The notes under the pieces are model-generated. The model was not told the origin of the DNA. It worked only from the letters and a program-made list of their open reading frames with translations, and made no database searches. Of a stretch of 64,000 nucleotides of DNA, positions 47,917 to 60,874 are shown piece by piece. Location of the stretch: NCBI RefSeq assembly GCF_051622035.1, contig NC_135356.1, positions 3,596,001-3,660,000 of the forward strand. Reading direction: 5' to 3'. The translations under genes and the position numbers were made by a program. The DNA comes from Arctopsyche grandis. Taxonomy: Eukaryota > Arthropoda > Insecta > Trichoptera > Hydropsychidae. The first letter of the stretch is position 1. Every line of letters starts with the position of its first letter.

Positions 47917-48835
47917 CATGGAAACCATTAGGGTGATACCACTGCATACACGTTAGAGTTACACCCCATCGCGACCAATAGCATTTCGAACAGACAATGA
48001 AACATATGTACATATATTGTCTGCAGGAAATGCAAGCGGCTTAGTATAGTCAAAATATATTTAAACTTTTAATATATTTTATATATTTTTGTCAATTTCA
48101 ACAAGATACACTTCAACTATAACATCTATGTACATAACGAGAGTTGCTATCAACGTTTACTACATATGTATGTACGTTGTATTTTCTCCCCCCTCCCCCC
48201 CCCCAAAGTCTCCTTCATGTATCCAATGTATCCAATATACATACATATGAGATATATTATATATTTGTTGATCAATAATGTAGTTTGAGGGACTGTGTTT
48301 CCTATACATTTAAAACGTGCATCATAGAATTTGATAAAATCACTACTTTACTACATATGTATCAGTGCATATAGCAAATGCAGAGTTGAATCTGGTTTGC
48401 AAGCAGGGAAATGGAAATTTTCACGAATGGTAGCGCTCGGAAATTTTCAAAACAAGCTTTTGATTTTTTTATTATAAATTTATTATATACAGAATGCACT
48501 ACAGATCGATGCAAATCTTGTTAGAGGTAATAGAGGAGATTGTTTAGAAAGCGTCTAGCCACCTTAGTACAAAGTCTGACAGTTTCAAAGAAAATCCTGA
48601 AATATCGTAATTGTGGTCTGATAACACACACACACTGATTAACGGTGCCATCTTTATTTTTTTGTCATTTTCTATTACTACAGTGCAGCGTTTCTCAACG
48701 TGGGTCCACCCTTGCCCCCTCGGGAGACCCAGACCCTCTCAAGGGAGGCACAAACCAAAATTCTACTTTTGGGGAGGCATAACGAGCTCTAGGGGAGGCA
48801 CAGTCAGAATAAAATTATGAAACTTTTATTTTTAA

Positions 48836-49470
<635 letters not shown>

Positions 49471-50495
49471 AATGTTATAACAATAGAAGCGATCTTATAT
49501 AATATCGATAAAAGAGCTTAAATGTTTTATTTGCCATCAAACTGAATATATGTACGTTTGCATTTCGGAAAATATATTAGATGGGGCAAATAGATGCTTC
49601 AATGGTTGGCAAATATCGAGGATTTATCGAAAATTTAAAAGTAGATGTGCCAAATATATTTTTTTAAATAAGGTTGGGAAGGTGTTTACACGAATCTGGA
49701 TTTAGTCGAGTTATGCATCTCCTCTCAAAAGCTCGTAACCGACTTTATTTTGTTAAAACCTAATTAAGAAATCACCAATTCTCTCCGTTAACTTTGATCA
49801 TGAGTATGGCAAAGTGCTCAACTGCCATAGCGAGAGGGGGGCGAAAAAGGAAAAAAATGATCAGAACAGTGTGGACCAATGGAACGATAGACGTCACCAT
49901 GAAAGAAGATGCAGTATTATCAAACGTGTCTATTGCGATTATTTTTCACCATGGTAATGGCGGACGTCATTTCCACTTATATTGATGATCAAACCGAGCA
50001 AAATGGCAAAGTTTGAAAACGATCGGAAAATAACCCAAACGACAAAATCGATTCTGAACTAAGAAGAGGTTAGTAATAAAAAAAAGACCATATTCGTATG
50101 TCACTAACAACATTTGAGCCAGATATATGTAAATAAACTCGCCAGTTTACATCAGGCACAAGGATAACACTAAATAAAATTATCTTTCAATTTATTATGT
50201 TAAAAAATAAATATTACGTATGTACATATGTTCAAATTTGTAATTATAAAATAAAGTTTATATAATATATTCTAAGCCCGCTTTAAAGGTCAAGGAATTT
50301 GACCATTAAAGACCTCAACATGAGGTCACCACCCCCCCAACGAATACAGTAAAATAAGTGAACATATATATAATATATAATATTTTTTATATGTATGTTC
50401 TTCTATGTATTTTCCAGGAAAAAGGGGGGGGGGAGGCAAAGAAAAATATTAAAGGTAAAAGGGGGGCACGGTCCAAAAAAGGCTGAGAAATGCTG

Positions 50496-51845
50496 ATCTA
50501 GTGTGCATTTATCCCGTGATATACGTTAATAAGTGTTTTTGACAAAAAGTGCTTTTTTCTCATGGCGAATTGAGGGCTAGAAAATATATTTAAATACATT
50601 TTAAAATATCTCTGGTTTTTGTCGTATCGAATGGAATATCCTAGAAGTACATATTTACGGCGTGCGCAAATAAGTATTTTTTTGTAACTTTGGAAATTCT
50701 CAAATATATTCGAATACTTGCACTCCTCTGGGCTTCAAATCTAAATCCAAAAAGTTTTTCTATTCTAAGCATTCGATGTTTTATTTATATTTTTAAAAAA
50801 ACATGAAAACGTGATCAGTGGTCGATCAGCAGTAGTGATATTTCCAGCAGATTTCCTTGAGTTTCCGAAAACTATTTATTTAAAGTATAAAATTGTCAAT
50901 TGCCAACAAATTTTTCATTTTTGGCAACGAAGTATTTTCGAATAAAGATAAGTGGTGTGTTCTTGGATCTCAATGGGGGATTTGGATCTTGAATGTTCAC
51001 TTATTTATTTAATAACCATCAAACAACTCGTATTATAACCATTTCTATACAACCCCAAATTACCATAGAAAAATGTATGTATGCTAAATTGGACTCATTG
51101 AGAGGCAAATCGAGTATCATCTATATATGTATATAAAAATCAATGTTTGTCTGTCACGTATGCGTTCCTATACCGTCAGTGCTGGCCTTACACCTAATGG
51201 CGCCCTCGAGCAATTGGATTACCATCCTCCTTTTTCCGGGCTTAGGACCTTGCTACAGTTTCAGGCAGTGCCAGCAAAAGCATAGCAACACAAATGTTTG
51301 GATATAATTCTTGTAAATCATGCTGTTAAATGCATATAAAATGAATTACAATGAGTGGATTAATTTTACCTTGAACTCTATTTGAAAGAAGGGAGCTTGC
51401 TCTCTAGAGAGCAAAAATAAAAGGTTAACAATAGAAATTAACAATAGGAAGCCATTTAATTCGAGCCGGCACCGTGATGCGCCGGTCTTTACTCATTAGT
51501 AGAGATCGGCAGTCGAGTTGCCGCCATAAAATAACAATAGATCTGTCCGTTGTCCGAGAAAGCAGGAGAGCAAAAGAAATGGTTGACAATAGAAATTGAC
51601 AATAGAAATTGACAATAGTGAATCACTTTTTTATCTGTCGGGCATCTTTTCCGCCGGTCATTAGTAGAGGTCGGACCGGAAGCGTGCCGTTCTTTGTTTA
51701 TTGTTCGTTGTGCATTGTTCATTTTTATGATGAACCTTTGTTAAAGGTTCGCCGAACCTTTTTTTATTGCACTCTGGCTTTGTGAATAGACCCAAAATGC
51801 CGTGATTCCTGGAAAAAGCACGCTCTCTATCCGCCCTTTAGTCAT
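50496..51845. other. Intergenic stretch with short repeats
   Basis: No gene. 51430-51700 has direct repeats (TTGACAATAGAAA x3; CATTAGTAGAGRTCGG x2). A hAT-like CAGTGCTGGCCTTACACC end lies at 51177. A short AAAGGTTCGCCGAACCTTT hairpin is at about 51743-51763. Confidence 0.45.
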
Positions 51846-51985
51846 TAGTAGTCATCGGACCCAGAAGGTGCCGCGTATTGTTCAAAGGTTGTAAATGCAT
51901 TGTTAAAGGATTGCCGAACCTTTTTTACAAAGGATTTACAACAATGGAACAAAGGATAGCACTGTGACTATCCTACCTCTAGTCA
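51846..51985. mobile_element. Hairpin MITE, third copy
   Basis: Core TTGTAAATGCATTGTTAAAG, GATTGCCGAACC and GGATTTACAACAATGGAACA as in 24138 and 44328. Flanked by TAGTCATTAG on both sides. Confidence 0.7.
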
Positions 51986-53220
51986 TTAGACATCTGTACA
52001 TATATAGTGTAATTTCTGGAATTTCGGGATAGCAATAATTAAATACTCGCATTGAAAGAGTTTGTTAACCCATTAGTATAAAAACTTTTTTATCTTTCTT
52101 GGCGGACTTTAGAGGGACGTTGGGTGATCTAAGACCTTGAACTACAATTTGAAGACAGAGAGTTATCAGACATCTGATAGCTTAAATGCTTTTCAGTATT
52201 AACCACTTGTGTTCAAAATTAAATTTGAATGATCATGATACACATTTTTTTGTACTGCTTTTGTTCACCCTGACAAAGAGATTACAAAAACGCTTTTCAA
52301 AACGAATAAAAGTATAAACATTGAACAGCACTATTATGCACAGTGGAATATATTTTTGAATATCGATCATATATGTACATGCTCGATTTTTCCAATTCGA
52401 CATTTTAGTTCATGTAAAGTAGTATAACTGGGTCTACTTTGATTTTCCGACATCAAGGACAGCTGAAAGTCGACTAATCGAAATGTTTTAATTCAAGTTT
52501 GACCTAATCCAACCTAACATGCATCGTAAGATGATGAATAAGAAGCCTACTTGTTCTATATGTGTCAAAGGTTATCAAAGCGCTCGTCAGCAAGCTCATA
52601 GAGGTGACTTTCGAAAAGAGAAAATATTCTATTTACTAATAGGATTCTTAATATTTTACAATACGTCTTCATGAATTAAAATAGATATATGTATGTATGT
52701 ACCTATCACTTCATAGTCCCCAAATTGTTCACAATTTATGACTTTATTAATTACGCAGACATCCAATCCAACGTTAAATATTCGAAAAGAAATTAAGCAT
52801 CTCCTTGAAGGAGACAACAGACGAGGCCACTTATCAAGCGATAACTCGCTCAGCAAATTGCATGCTACGGTCATTATCGTAGCAAGCAATCATACCAGCG
52901 ACCTTATGGGGATTTACCCGACTTCATATCCGACAACTTTTGATGAACAAAGACTCCTTTGTCAAATGCAATTTTAGAATTACAATGATAAAAGAAACTA
53001 CGCGTCGTCGTTTCACATTGTATCGTTACATACATGTATCTAATATATAGTTTCTAAAGAGACTTTGTATGTAAAGTTTAATGTAACTATGTATGTAAGG
53101 TTTGATAGGAACATCGAAAACAAATCAAAGTTTCTATAAGTTGAATATTATTTTTTTTCGATTCACATAAATTTAATAAAAAAACAAATGAATGATATTA
53201 GATTATTTTGCCATGTTTAA
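51986..53220. other. Intergenic stretch, no gene seen
   Basis: 52738-52977 has an open plus-strand frame of about 79 codons but no recognisable family; I do not call it a gene. Confidence 0.4.
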
Positions 53221-53316
53221 ACTGTTTATATTACAAATACCGAGCGAAGCCGGGTAAAACCACGTGTAATATTTATATATGTCTAGCTAAGACCCCATTA
53301 ACCCCATGATTTAATG

Positions 53317-53689
53317 GGGTCTACGTGACGAGCCAGAATGTTAAATTACAGAAAACACAAATATCGGAAGGCAAAGATCGAAAATCAAAAGATCTTAAGT
53401 CGAAAGATCAAAAAAAAAGGGTGCATGGTAAACGGTACATACTCACTTAATTTGCGCGAGCAGGGTACAACAGGAACAAGAGGAACAGGCTTTTCCTCCC
53501 GTATTCTGCGCGCGCACATTAATACGGGAGGAAAAGCCTGTTCCTCTTGTTCCTGTTGTATCCTGCTCGCGCAAATTAAGTGAGTATGTACCGTTTACCA
53601 TGCACCCTTTTTTTTTTGATCTTTCGATCTTTGCCTTCCGATATTTGCGTTTTCTGTAATTTAACATTCTGGCTCGTCACAGAGACCGG
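53317..53689. mobile_element. Near-perfect foldback element, 373 bp, with 8-bp target duplication
   Basis: The two halves are reverse complements over about 170 bases each, meeting around CCTCCCGTATTCTGCGCGCG. Termini GTCTACGTGACGAGCCAGAA and TTCTGGCTCGTCACAGAGAC are flanked by ATTTAATG at 53309-53316 and 53690-53697. Inner phrases include CGGAAGGCAAAGATCGAAAA. One-sided relatives occur at 54665-54750, 55490-55512 and 57165-57252. No coding capacity; the mirrored open frames on both strands are a by-product. Confidence 0.9.
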
Positions 53690-53699
53690 ATTTAATGTC

Positions 53700-54640
53700 A
53701 CGAGCCGCTAATGATGATTTGACAAATTTTAGATAAATAATTTATAAAAAAACTACAAACAAAAGATTTCATATGTGGCTAATTTATTATGTTTATAAAA
53801 AAGGAAACTTGATGAAATAATTTCCTTGTCGGAAAAAAAGGACACTTGTCGAAATAATAAGATCGTACAAATAAATAATGACATGAAGAAACGCCTTTCC
53901 CAGCTGGAAACCACGAGCACGTGTATGGTGTATGATTCAGTGTGTTTGCGCCTTTAGTTAACACGTCTGGTTAAAAGAGCTAATAGATATTTTCAAATTT
54001 ATCTCAATCGGAAAATAAATTGAATTTTACAATTTGAAAATCAGAGTTGGAGTCGGAGTTAGATTGCTGGAAAATGTCGAATTTAAAGTCAAAGTTTTTT
54101 TAACGGCTCCACATTCTTACTCATTAAATGAGAAAAAACATAATTTAAATTTTTAAAATCTTAAAATTTTGTTTGAAATTTTTCAAATCGGAGTCGAAGT
54201 CGTGTTTTTATAACGACACAACCCCGATTCTTACACTTTGTATAAGAAAAAAATTAATTTTTAAATTTTTTAAATCAGAGTCGAAATCAAACTGCGGGAA
54301 AATGTTAGACCAGCTGTCCTTTTTTTCATTAAAGGCTCCACAGGCTTGAGCCTTACACATTGTACATATGTATAAGAAAAAATATAACTTGAAATTCTTG
54401 AGTCGGAATCGTATTTTTATAACGACTCCACAGCCCTAATTCTTACGCATTGTATAAGAAAAAATATAATTTTAAATTCTTAAAATGGGAGTCGGACTCG
54501 GGGTCGTGTTTTTAAAACATCTCCACGAGCCCCGATTTCTACACATTGTATAGGAAAATATATTTGAAAATTTTGAATCGGAGTCGTGTTTTTTACTAGC
54601 CTCTTCTATACTTCACTTCAAACAGATAGACAGAATAGCG
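53700..54640. repeat. Degenerate tandem-like A/T-rich repeats
   Basis: From about 54030 a loose unit recurs five times: GGAGTCG...GTGTTTTTA(T)AACGACTCCAC...TTCTTACACATTGTATAAG then AAAAATATAATTT. Units are 80-110 bases and diverged. No gene. Confidence 0.6.
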
Positions 54641-54856
54641 ATATTATGGGTCTGGTTCACGGCATGGAAATTCGAAAGATCGAAAAGTAAATATCGGAAA
54701 GCAAAGATCGAAAATCGAAAGATCTTAAGTCGAAAGATCGAAAAGAATGTATGCAAGTGGTTGAAGGAGCGGGTCGACCGAGCCTCGCTTCCGAGCCTAG
54801 AGAATTCCGATTTCTACCGAAAATTTGTAGTGCTCCACTAAAAATTTTCAAATATA

Positions 54857-55125
54857 TGAATTGTACATAAATTTTATTGTACATTAATCATCCTTCAAAT
54901 AGTGGTGACATATGTATGTAGTAGGTAGGAAGGATTTATAGCCAATTTTTAAACGAGAACCGTTTCAACAATGAAATCAGATAAAATTGGCAAACTCTGA
55001 TAGGAAACCGATCGACCTGGAGCACAATATCCAAGTCTGACCAGCAGCACTACAGATGTACTCAGAAAAATTATTTTCCAATCGAGGTCAGCTCATGGGA
55101 TCGAACCCGGCGACTCTCGGCGTTA
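54857..55125 (-). mobile_element. tRNA-derived SINE, older copy
   Basis: On the minus strand it starts with a tRNA-like head containing CCGGGTTCGATCCCATGAG (B box) and shares its body with the SINE at 56409-56842 (AGTGGTGACATA, GTAGGTAGGAAGGATTT, GAACCGTTTCAACAATGAAA, AATTGGCAAACTCTGATAGG). The tail is missing. Confidence 0.8.
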
Positions 55126-55144
55126 AACAATTGTGCAATTTTTA

Positions 55145-55410
55145 ACGATGCACTTGCCCAGAGAAGTTTTTATCGGACATACATACATACGTCGACCACC
55201 AAGCATCAAATACAACTGATGCTAAAATTATTTAGGAATGTCTGTGGACAATCGTTACTTGACAACAATATAACGCCTAGAGCCACTTCTATTATTATAA
55301 CATCTATCTGCTTCGAATCATTTGTTCGATGACGTCACGGATTTCTACGACCCAACGAACGAAGGTTACATATATACAAAGTCTCTTTCCAAATTATATA
55401 TTAAGAAGAG
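55145..55410 (+). mobile_element. Helitron-associated repeat fragment
   Basis: Matches 47336-47518 (CACTTGCCCAGAG, ATCGGACAT, GACAACAATATAACGCCTA) and then 47070-47110 (TTGTTCGATGACGTCACGG) in rearranged order, ending with CAAAGTCTCTTTCCAAATTA. Confidence 0.55.
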
Positions 55411-55519
55411 TCAATATTTGATAGTTTTTTATCCTGGAATCATTTGACATGTGTATCCCGCACGCCACTGATATATATATATATATACATTCTTTTCGAT
55501 CTTTCGACTAATTGAGGCA

Positions 55520-56190
55520 GCGAAATGCAAGGCGATGCGGGGTATATCCTCAATATATCCAATATTTAATCGCCATAGTTCTTTATCAACGCTAAATAAA
55601 ATAAAATTATATCGCGCGCTCATATTACCATTATTAACCTATGCTTCACCTGTATGGAATAACGCCTCGAATACTAACCTTTCCAAGCTCCAAGTAATAC
55701 AAAATAAATCCCTAAAAATAATTTATAATACACCCATATATACTAACCTGAAAAAACTGCATGCCAAATATAATATTCCGTTTGTTACAGACATTACTAA
55801 CAAACTAACCAGTAGATTCTATGACAGAATCACTAATAACCATACTAACACACTTGTGAAGAGTCTCGGTGATTACAACAAAATGTCTATACCCTTCAGG
55901 TATAACACACAGATTGCCTAAACACAATCTGCTTTAGGTCATCGACTTTAGAGAGTCTTTAATTAATATTATGTATTAGATGTATTATGAACATTTATAA
56001 GGATTGTAAATAGGTTTTTGAGCTCTTTTTCCTATTATGCTTTAGATTAACATTAGAATAATATAATACTGTGATTACTAACCAAATTAAATTAAATTGT
56101 AAAATAGAAAATGATCAGTAGATCAGTAGCTATTAAAATAGATATAACATGTATTGTGAACATAATTTCGTAATAATAAAAAGCATTTAA
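55520..56190 (+). mobile_element. Jockey-like LINE, 3' fragment
   Basis: An open plus-strand frame of about 128 codons ends at 55921: STLNKIKLYRALILPLLTYA, SPVWNNASNTNLSKLQVIQN, KSLKIIYNTP. This is the C-terminal reverse-transcriptase tail of Jockey-type LINEs (LY+.L+.P.LTYA.PVW...S...LQ..QN..L+.I). A 3' UTR continues to an A-rich end near 56190. The 5' side is cut off around 55515 next to a foldback-family arm. Confidence 0.82.
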
Positions 56191-56370
56191 AAATCAAAAA
56201 AATATTCATTCAAAGATTTGGATCTACCTATGGCTTGACGATCATAAATAAATCATATCAACAATGTACATGTGTGTGTATGTAGATACATACATACACA
56301 CATACATACATACATAAATATACTACTGATATTTAAGAAATACTCACTATAATCAAATTGGATAATTGGA

Positions 56371-57147
56371 TAAGAAACGCTAAGCATCACTATACGATTA
56401 CATAACACATTTTTTATTTTATTTTATTTTATTTTATTTTTACATATATACCAGGAAGGCCTTACAGGTAAATCCCAATGCAAATACAAATACAGCATTT
56501 TTATTATAAGTCGTTGAATTGCGAGACACTGAAAAAACTCGCAAATTATCGAGACATCTATGAATTGTACATAAATTTTTATTGTACATCAATCAAATTT
56601 TTCAAATAGTGGTGACATAGTAGGTAGGAAGGATTTTTAGCCAATTTTTTTTTCCGGGAACCGTTTCAACAATGAAATCAGAGAAAATTGGCAAACTCTG
56701 ATAGGAAACGATCAACCTGGAGTCACAAATCCAGGTCTGACCAACAGCATACTCTGAAAAATTCATTTTCATTCAGGGATAGAACCCGGCACCTTCTTGA
56801 CGGTAAGCAGAAGCTTAACGTCCGAGCTATGCTGCTGGCTAAAAAGCATATAAAGTCTAGCCTTTTAAGCAATTTAATTTATATTTAATATAATAATAAT
56901 ATAATACACAAACACTCACTTATTGAACTGGATCAGTTACTTACTCAATATGACCGAAGATGACCGAATTTCATCTAATAATTATAATATTTTTTTTTTA
57001 GAGATGTGGTCTTTGATTAATACAAACAGTAAGATACTTTTAAGAATCCACATTTTTTATTAATAATCCAAGAATAATACAAACTATTCATCTTGGAATA
57101 ATTTGTAGGTAGAGGTAGAATATGTGTATATGTATGATTATTAACTG
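56371..57147. repeat. Left arm of a long inverted repeat (right arm 63662-64000)
   Basis: Both flanks of the SINE (56371-56408 and 56843-57147) match the reverse complement of 63662-64000 closely: TAAGAAACGCTAAGCATCAC, ACTGGATCAGTTACTTACTC, GAGATGTGGTCTTTGATTAA, CTATTCATCTTGGAATAATT. The right arm has no SINE and so shows the empty site. The right arm runs off the window. Confidence 0.9.
56409..56842 (-). mobile_element. tRNA-derived SINE, full-looking copy
   Basis: Minus-strand order: a tRNA-like head with A box (TAGCTCGGACG) and B box (GGGTTCTATCCC), a body (AACCGTTTCAACAATGAAAT, AATAGTGGTGACATAG in reverse), and a 3' hairpin tail CCTGTAAGGCCTTCCTGG followed by (TAAAA)n at 56411-56447. SINEs are transcribed by RNA polymerase III and moved by LINE machinery. 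The insertion is absent from the matching arm at 63930-63950. Confidence 0.85.
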
Positions 57148-57164
57148 ACAAAATCAAATCTTTT

Positions 57165-57252
57165 GACTTAAGATCTTTCGATTTTCGATCTTTGCCTTCC
57201 GATATTCGCGTTTTCTGTCATTTAACATTCTGTCTCGTCACGGAGACCGGTG
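57165..57252. repeat. One arm of the foldback family
   Basis: AAGATCTTTCGATTTTCG, ATCTTTGCCTTCCGATATTC and CTCGTCACGGAGACCGG match the right arm of the element at 53317-53689. The left arm is absent. Confidence 0.7.
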
Positions 57253-57254
57253 TA

Positions 57255-58206
57255 TTATGGTGCGTACGCACCAAGCCAACGAACGGCCCACAGGCCAACT
57301 TTAAAAACCAGTAGCGTACAAAATATCGAAATAAAAATTAAATTTAAAAATTGAAATTAAATATCAAAATTAAAACTATTATTATTATATTAAAATTAAA
57401 TTCAAGTATCAAAATAAAATTATAATCATTATATTAAAATTAAAATTAAATATTGAAAGTTAAAACAGAACATGCACAATTTAAATAAATTTTCGAGATT
57501 GACCTAAAATTAGATCATCAACAATCACATACAGGTAATCCTCGACTTTTGTTTGTCGAAGATGTTTTGACTTACGAAGATACGCACTAAGATCGAAAAA
57601 AAAATTAAAGAATTATTATTTTTACTTCCCCGTAATGCGCAGTTACTGAGAATATATCATGTGTTAGTATGGGTGATCCAACGATTTTTGCTAACCCGGG
57701 GTGTTGTCGGTCACATCAAACGGATTTTTTTATTCTTCAATTGTTTCTCTCGTCGAAATAAATCAAGTAATCAAATCATTTCAGAGGTAAAATTTATTGG
57801 ATAATGTGTGATTATTAATTTTATTTCGACGAAAGAAAAAAAACCATTTGACAAATCACCGACATTCGACACCGCGTTTTTTTATGAATTGTTTTTTTTT
57901 ATCGATCATCCAAGTGGAAATACAGTAACATCTCGTGACGACTTTAACAATATTTTTTTTCGCTCGTACGCAGAGAAATTATAATATTTCTCTAGTTTTA
58001 AATGCGGTATCGTCGTAATTCAAAACATTGTTGTAATTCAAAACATCAACGATGATCTAATTTTAGCTCAATCTCGCTCTTTAGCTTGATTTTGATATTT
58101 AATTTCAATTTTAAAATTTAATTTTTATTTCGATATTTTGTACGCTACTGCTGGTTAAAAAGTTGGCCCAAAATCGTCGTTGGTTTAGTCCGTAAGCACC
58201 ATTGAT
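57255..58206. mobile_element. TIR element with ~85-bp inverted ends, ~950 bp
   Basis: Left end ATGGTGCGTACGCACCAAGC ... AGTAGCGTACAAAATATCGA and right end reverse complement ATGGTGCTTACGGACTAAAC ... AGTAGCGTACAAAATATCGA align over about 85 bases. The interior is A/T-rich with no transposase. A lone end is at 42745-42838. The target duplication cannot be fixed. Confidence 0.75.
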
Positions 58207-58419
58207 TACATCAATGAGTGGAGCACTACAAATTTTCGCGCTCCGGCTCCGCTCCTGCTCCGCGCAAAAACTCGTTGCTGCACTACTCCGCGCGCTCCTG
58301 CTGTAAAATAGTATTCTACAACAGACATTCATAAATGGTTACTTTTACCTCACATACATTCTCCACCGTGTTTGGGATTATGAAATTAAATTCGTTCAAT
58401 ATGTATGTATGTATGTATG

Positions 58420-58596
58420 TATGTAGTACCTGAAGTTTCCAATTAGACTTTGTCGCGCCAGGATTGGCAGGCCCCGTTCACCTGCAAAATTGATACGGTC
58501 GCATTCAGCATTGTGTGGTGCTATGCAGGGTGGTTGTGGTGGTGGTGGTGATAGTGATTCGAGTGGTGTTGGCGGTGGGGGTAAAAGGTAGGCCAT
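58420..58596 (-). CDS. Possible proline-rich first coding exon of an unidentified gene
   Basis: The ATG at 58596 lies in an excellent context (CCACCATGG). The reading is MAYLLPPPPTPLESLSPPPP, then a short Cys-containing segment and ERGLPILARQSLIGNFR, followed by a GT (AACTTCAG|GTACTA) usable as a donor. The GC-rich codons differ from the AT-rich surroundings, which supports real coding. No downstream exon could be found on the minus strand in this window and I do not recognise the protein. It could also be chance open sequence in a GC-rich promoter. Confidence 0.35.
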
Positions 58597-58700
58597 GGTG
58601 GGGGTTGCAGCATCCGATCAATATAACGGGCGGCGGCCAGACGGAGGGCGAACATTCGTCTGAGTAGCACGCGCCTATATCAGGTATGAAGTCGAATCTC
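58597..58700. promoter_or_regulatory. GC-rich possible bidirectional promoter
   Basis: Contains GGGCGGCGGCCAGACGG and CACGCGCC, then a plus-strand CAG|GTATGA donor-like site at about 58684. It lies between a minus-strand ATG and the plus-strand midkine-type gene whose ATG is directly preceded by an acceptor-like TTCCAG. A first non-coding exon of that gene could start here. Confidence 0.25.
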
Positions 58701-59395
58701 CATCCAACCCCTTTTCACTCCAACCCTTGCTCAAACTAATCGCCTAATCTAAACTACCCCGCCTATTTACAAACCAAACACGAGAAAAAAAAATTCAATC
58801 AAATCCTCCCCCATCCACACATCCACACATACATACATATGTTTCATATACCCATTTACAAAAGAAAAAAAAACAGATACACAGTAAGCAAATAAAAATC
58901 CAAGTCGAAATTTCGAACATATTGGAACTGATAATTCCAATATAAAATAAAAATATCATTTTATATAATTATTTTTTCATATTCAACTCAATAATTTTTG
59001 CTTTGAATTAGTATTAGTATATAATCTTTCAGAAAAGTGTGTGATTTTATTTTGCTTATTATGTATGTATATCAAATTCGCGGCGCATTTTGCGTAGTAT
59101 CTACATACATATGTATATCTACAATTTTGTATGTATATTTTGCTGCTAATATTCAATGTCGTATGGCGAGTCGAAATATAATGCGAATTTATTTCAGATG
59201 TAGTTTGAAAGTGAGTGTTTAAATATTCATTTGATTTTAAATATACGTGATATTTTATCGAAAATCGTATGTATGTATATTAGATTCGTCCGCGCTCTAT
59301 GCTTGCCGAAATTTTTCATCATTCGTATTTCGCAATATTTCTATATAAAGATTCAAATGGTGAAGGTCTCTCAGTTTGATCAATTTTTTTATTAT
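58701..59395. other. Gene-poor AT-rich stretch
   Basis: No coding, RNA or repeat-end signals beyond CATACATATGTA phrases. Confidence 0.4.
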
Positions 59396-59399
59396 ATAC

Positions 59400-59515
<116 letters not shown>

Positions 59516-59808
59516 TCGGTTTCGCCAGATTGCCAGATGGTATAAATTACAAATAATATAAATGCAAACTTTCATCATATTTATGGAGCCATTGATTCAT
59601 TTATACATATATGAATTATATGTAAACGTGTATATGCCAAAAAAAAAATCTTATCTTTCGTACTAATTCAATTTATATCGTTTCTATTTGATTCATTATT
59701 ATTACAAGTAATATCAGTTCTAATTATTATTTCTCAATACTGTCAACCTTTGACAATTTTAATTTATTATCGTAGAAGATTGCTGTTCAAACTATAAATA
59801 TTTACGTG

Positions 59809-60110
<302 letters not shown>

Positions 60111-60843
60111 GATTTAGCCATGTGTAATTTAATACTATAATATCTATGTACATATGTATTTGTATCGTCGAGTCTAAAGAGCACTCGCAAGCCAAAATGC
60201 GTTGTATTTAAATAGCATTGCTGGGCGATTTCTTTTTTCAGTGCGAATTCTTTTACACGTGCTCTTTTTTATTTTCAGCTTAATAAAAAATTGTTTGAAA
60301 TTCGTCTTCATTTGAACTATTGATCGTCGATCGCCCAAAGATTGTAGATCAATTGGTCGCGGTCTTCATTATTTTCAATCAAATTTAAATTCAATTGTAA
60401 AAACGGGATAAAACGCTTCAACAGCAGTCGACCCGTCAACCAAGATACACTCATCAAATCCAATCACGTCGTAACGAGTCGTAAATCACCGTGCAAGACG
60501 AAGAGTCGTTGGGACTAAAAGCGATGGGCCAGCTCGCTATTTGTGTCGCTCAATTCGAATTGAATCCAATTGACTGGATCCAGACCTCTATCTAAGCATC
60601 AAGCGATAACCCCATAGTCCGGTTGTTGCTCACAATACACAGCCATTTGTTTGCGTATGTGTGGATTTTTTCAATTTTTTAATGCCTTCTGCATTATTTA
60701 TTTTTTTTCTCTCCTTATCGGAACGTGGGGAATAAAGATAGCCACTGGCAATTGCTATCCTCTCCACATACATATGTATGTACTAATCGCTCGTTGCAGC
60801 GCATTTCTCTTTTGCATTATATATTTCTCTACGTATAAATTTA

Positions 60844-60874
<31 letters not shown>

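Noticed and set aside
51177-51270. CAGTGCTGGCCTTACACC as an end of a complete hAT
   Set aside because: Only one end could be found; a related phrase near 43539 is too far away and too short to pair with it.
52738-52977. 79-codon plus-strand frame
   Set aside because: Opens without strong start context and shows no family motif; likely chance.
53338-53667. Two near-identical open frames on opposite strands (81 and 74 codons)
   Set aside because: They are mirror images created by the foldback element, not genes.
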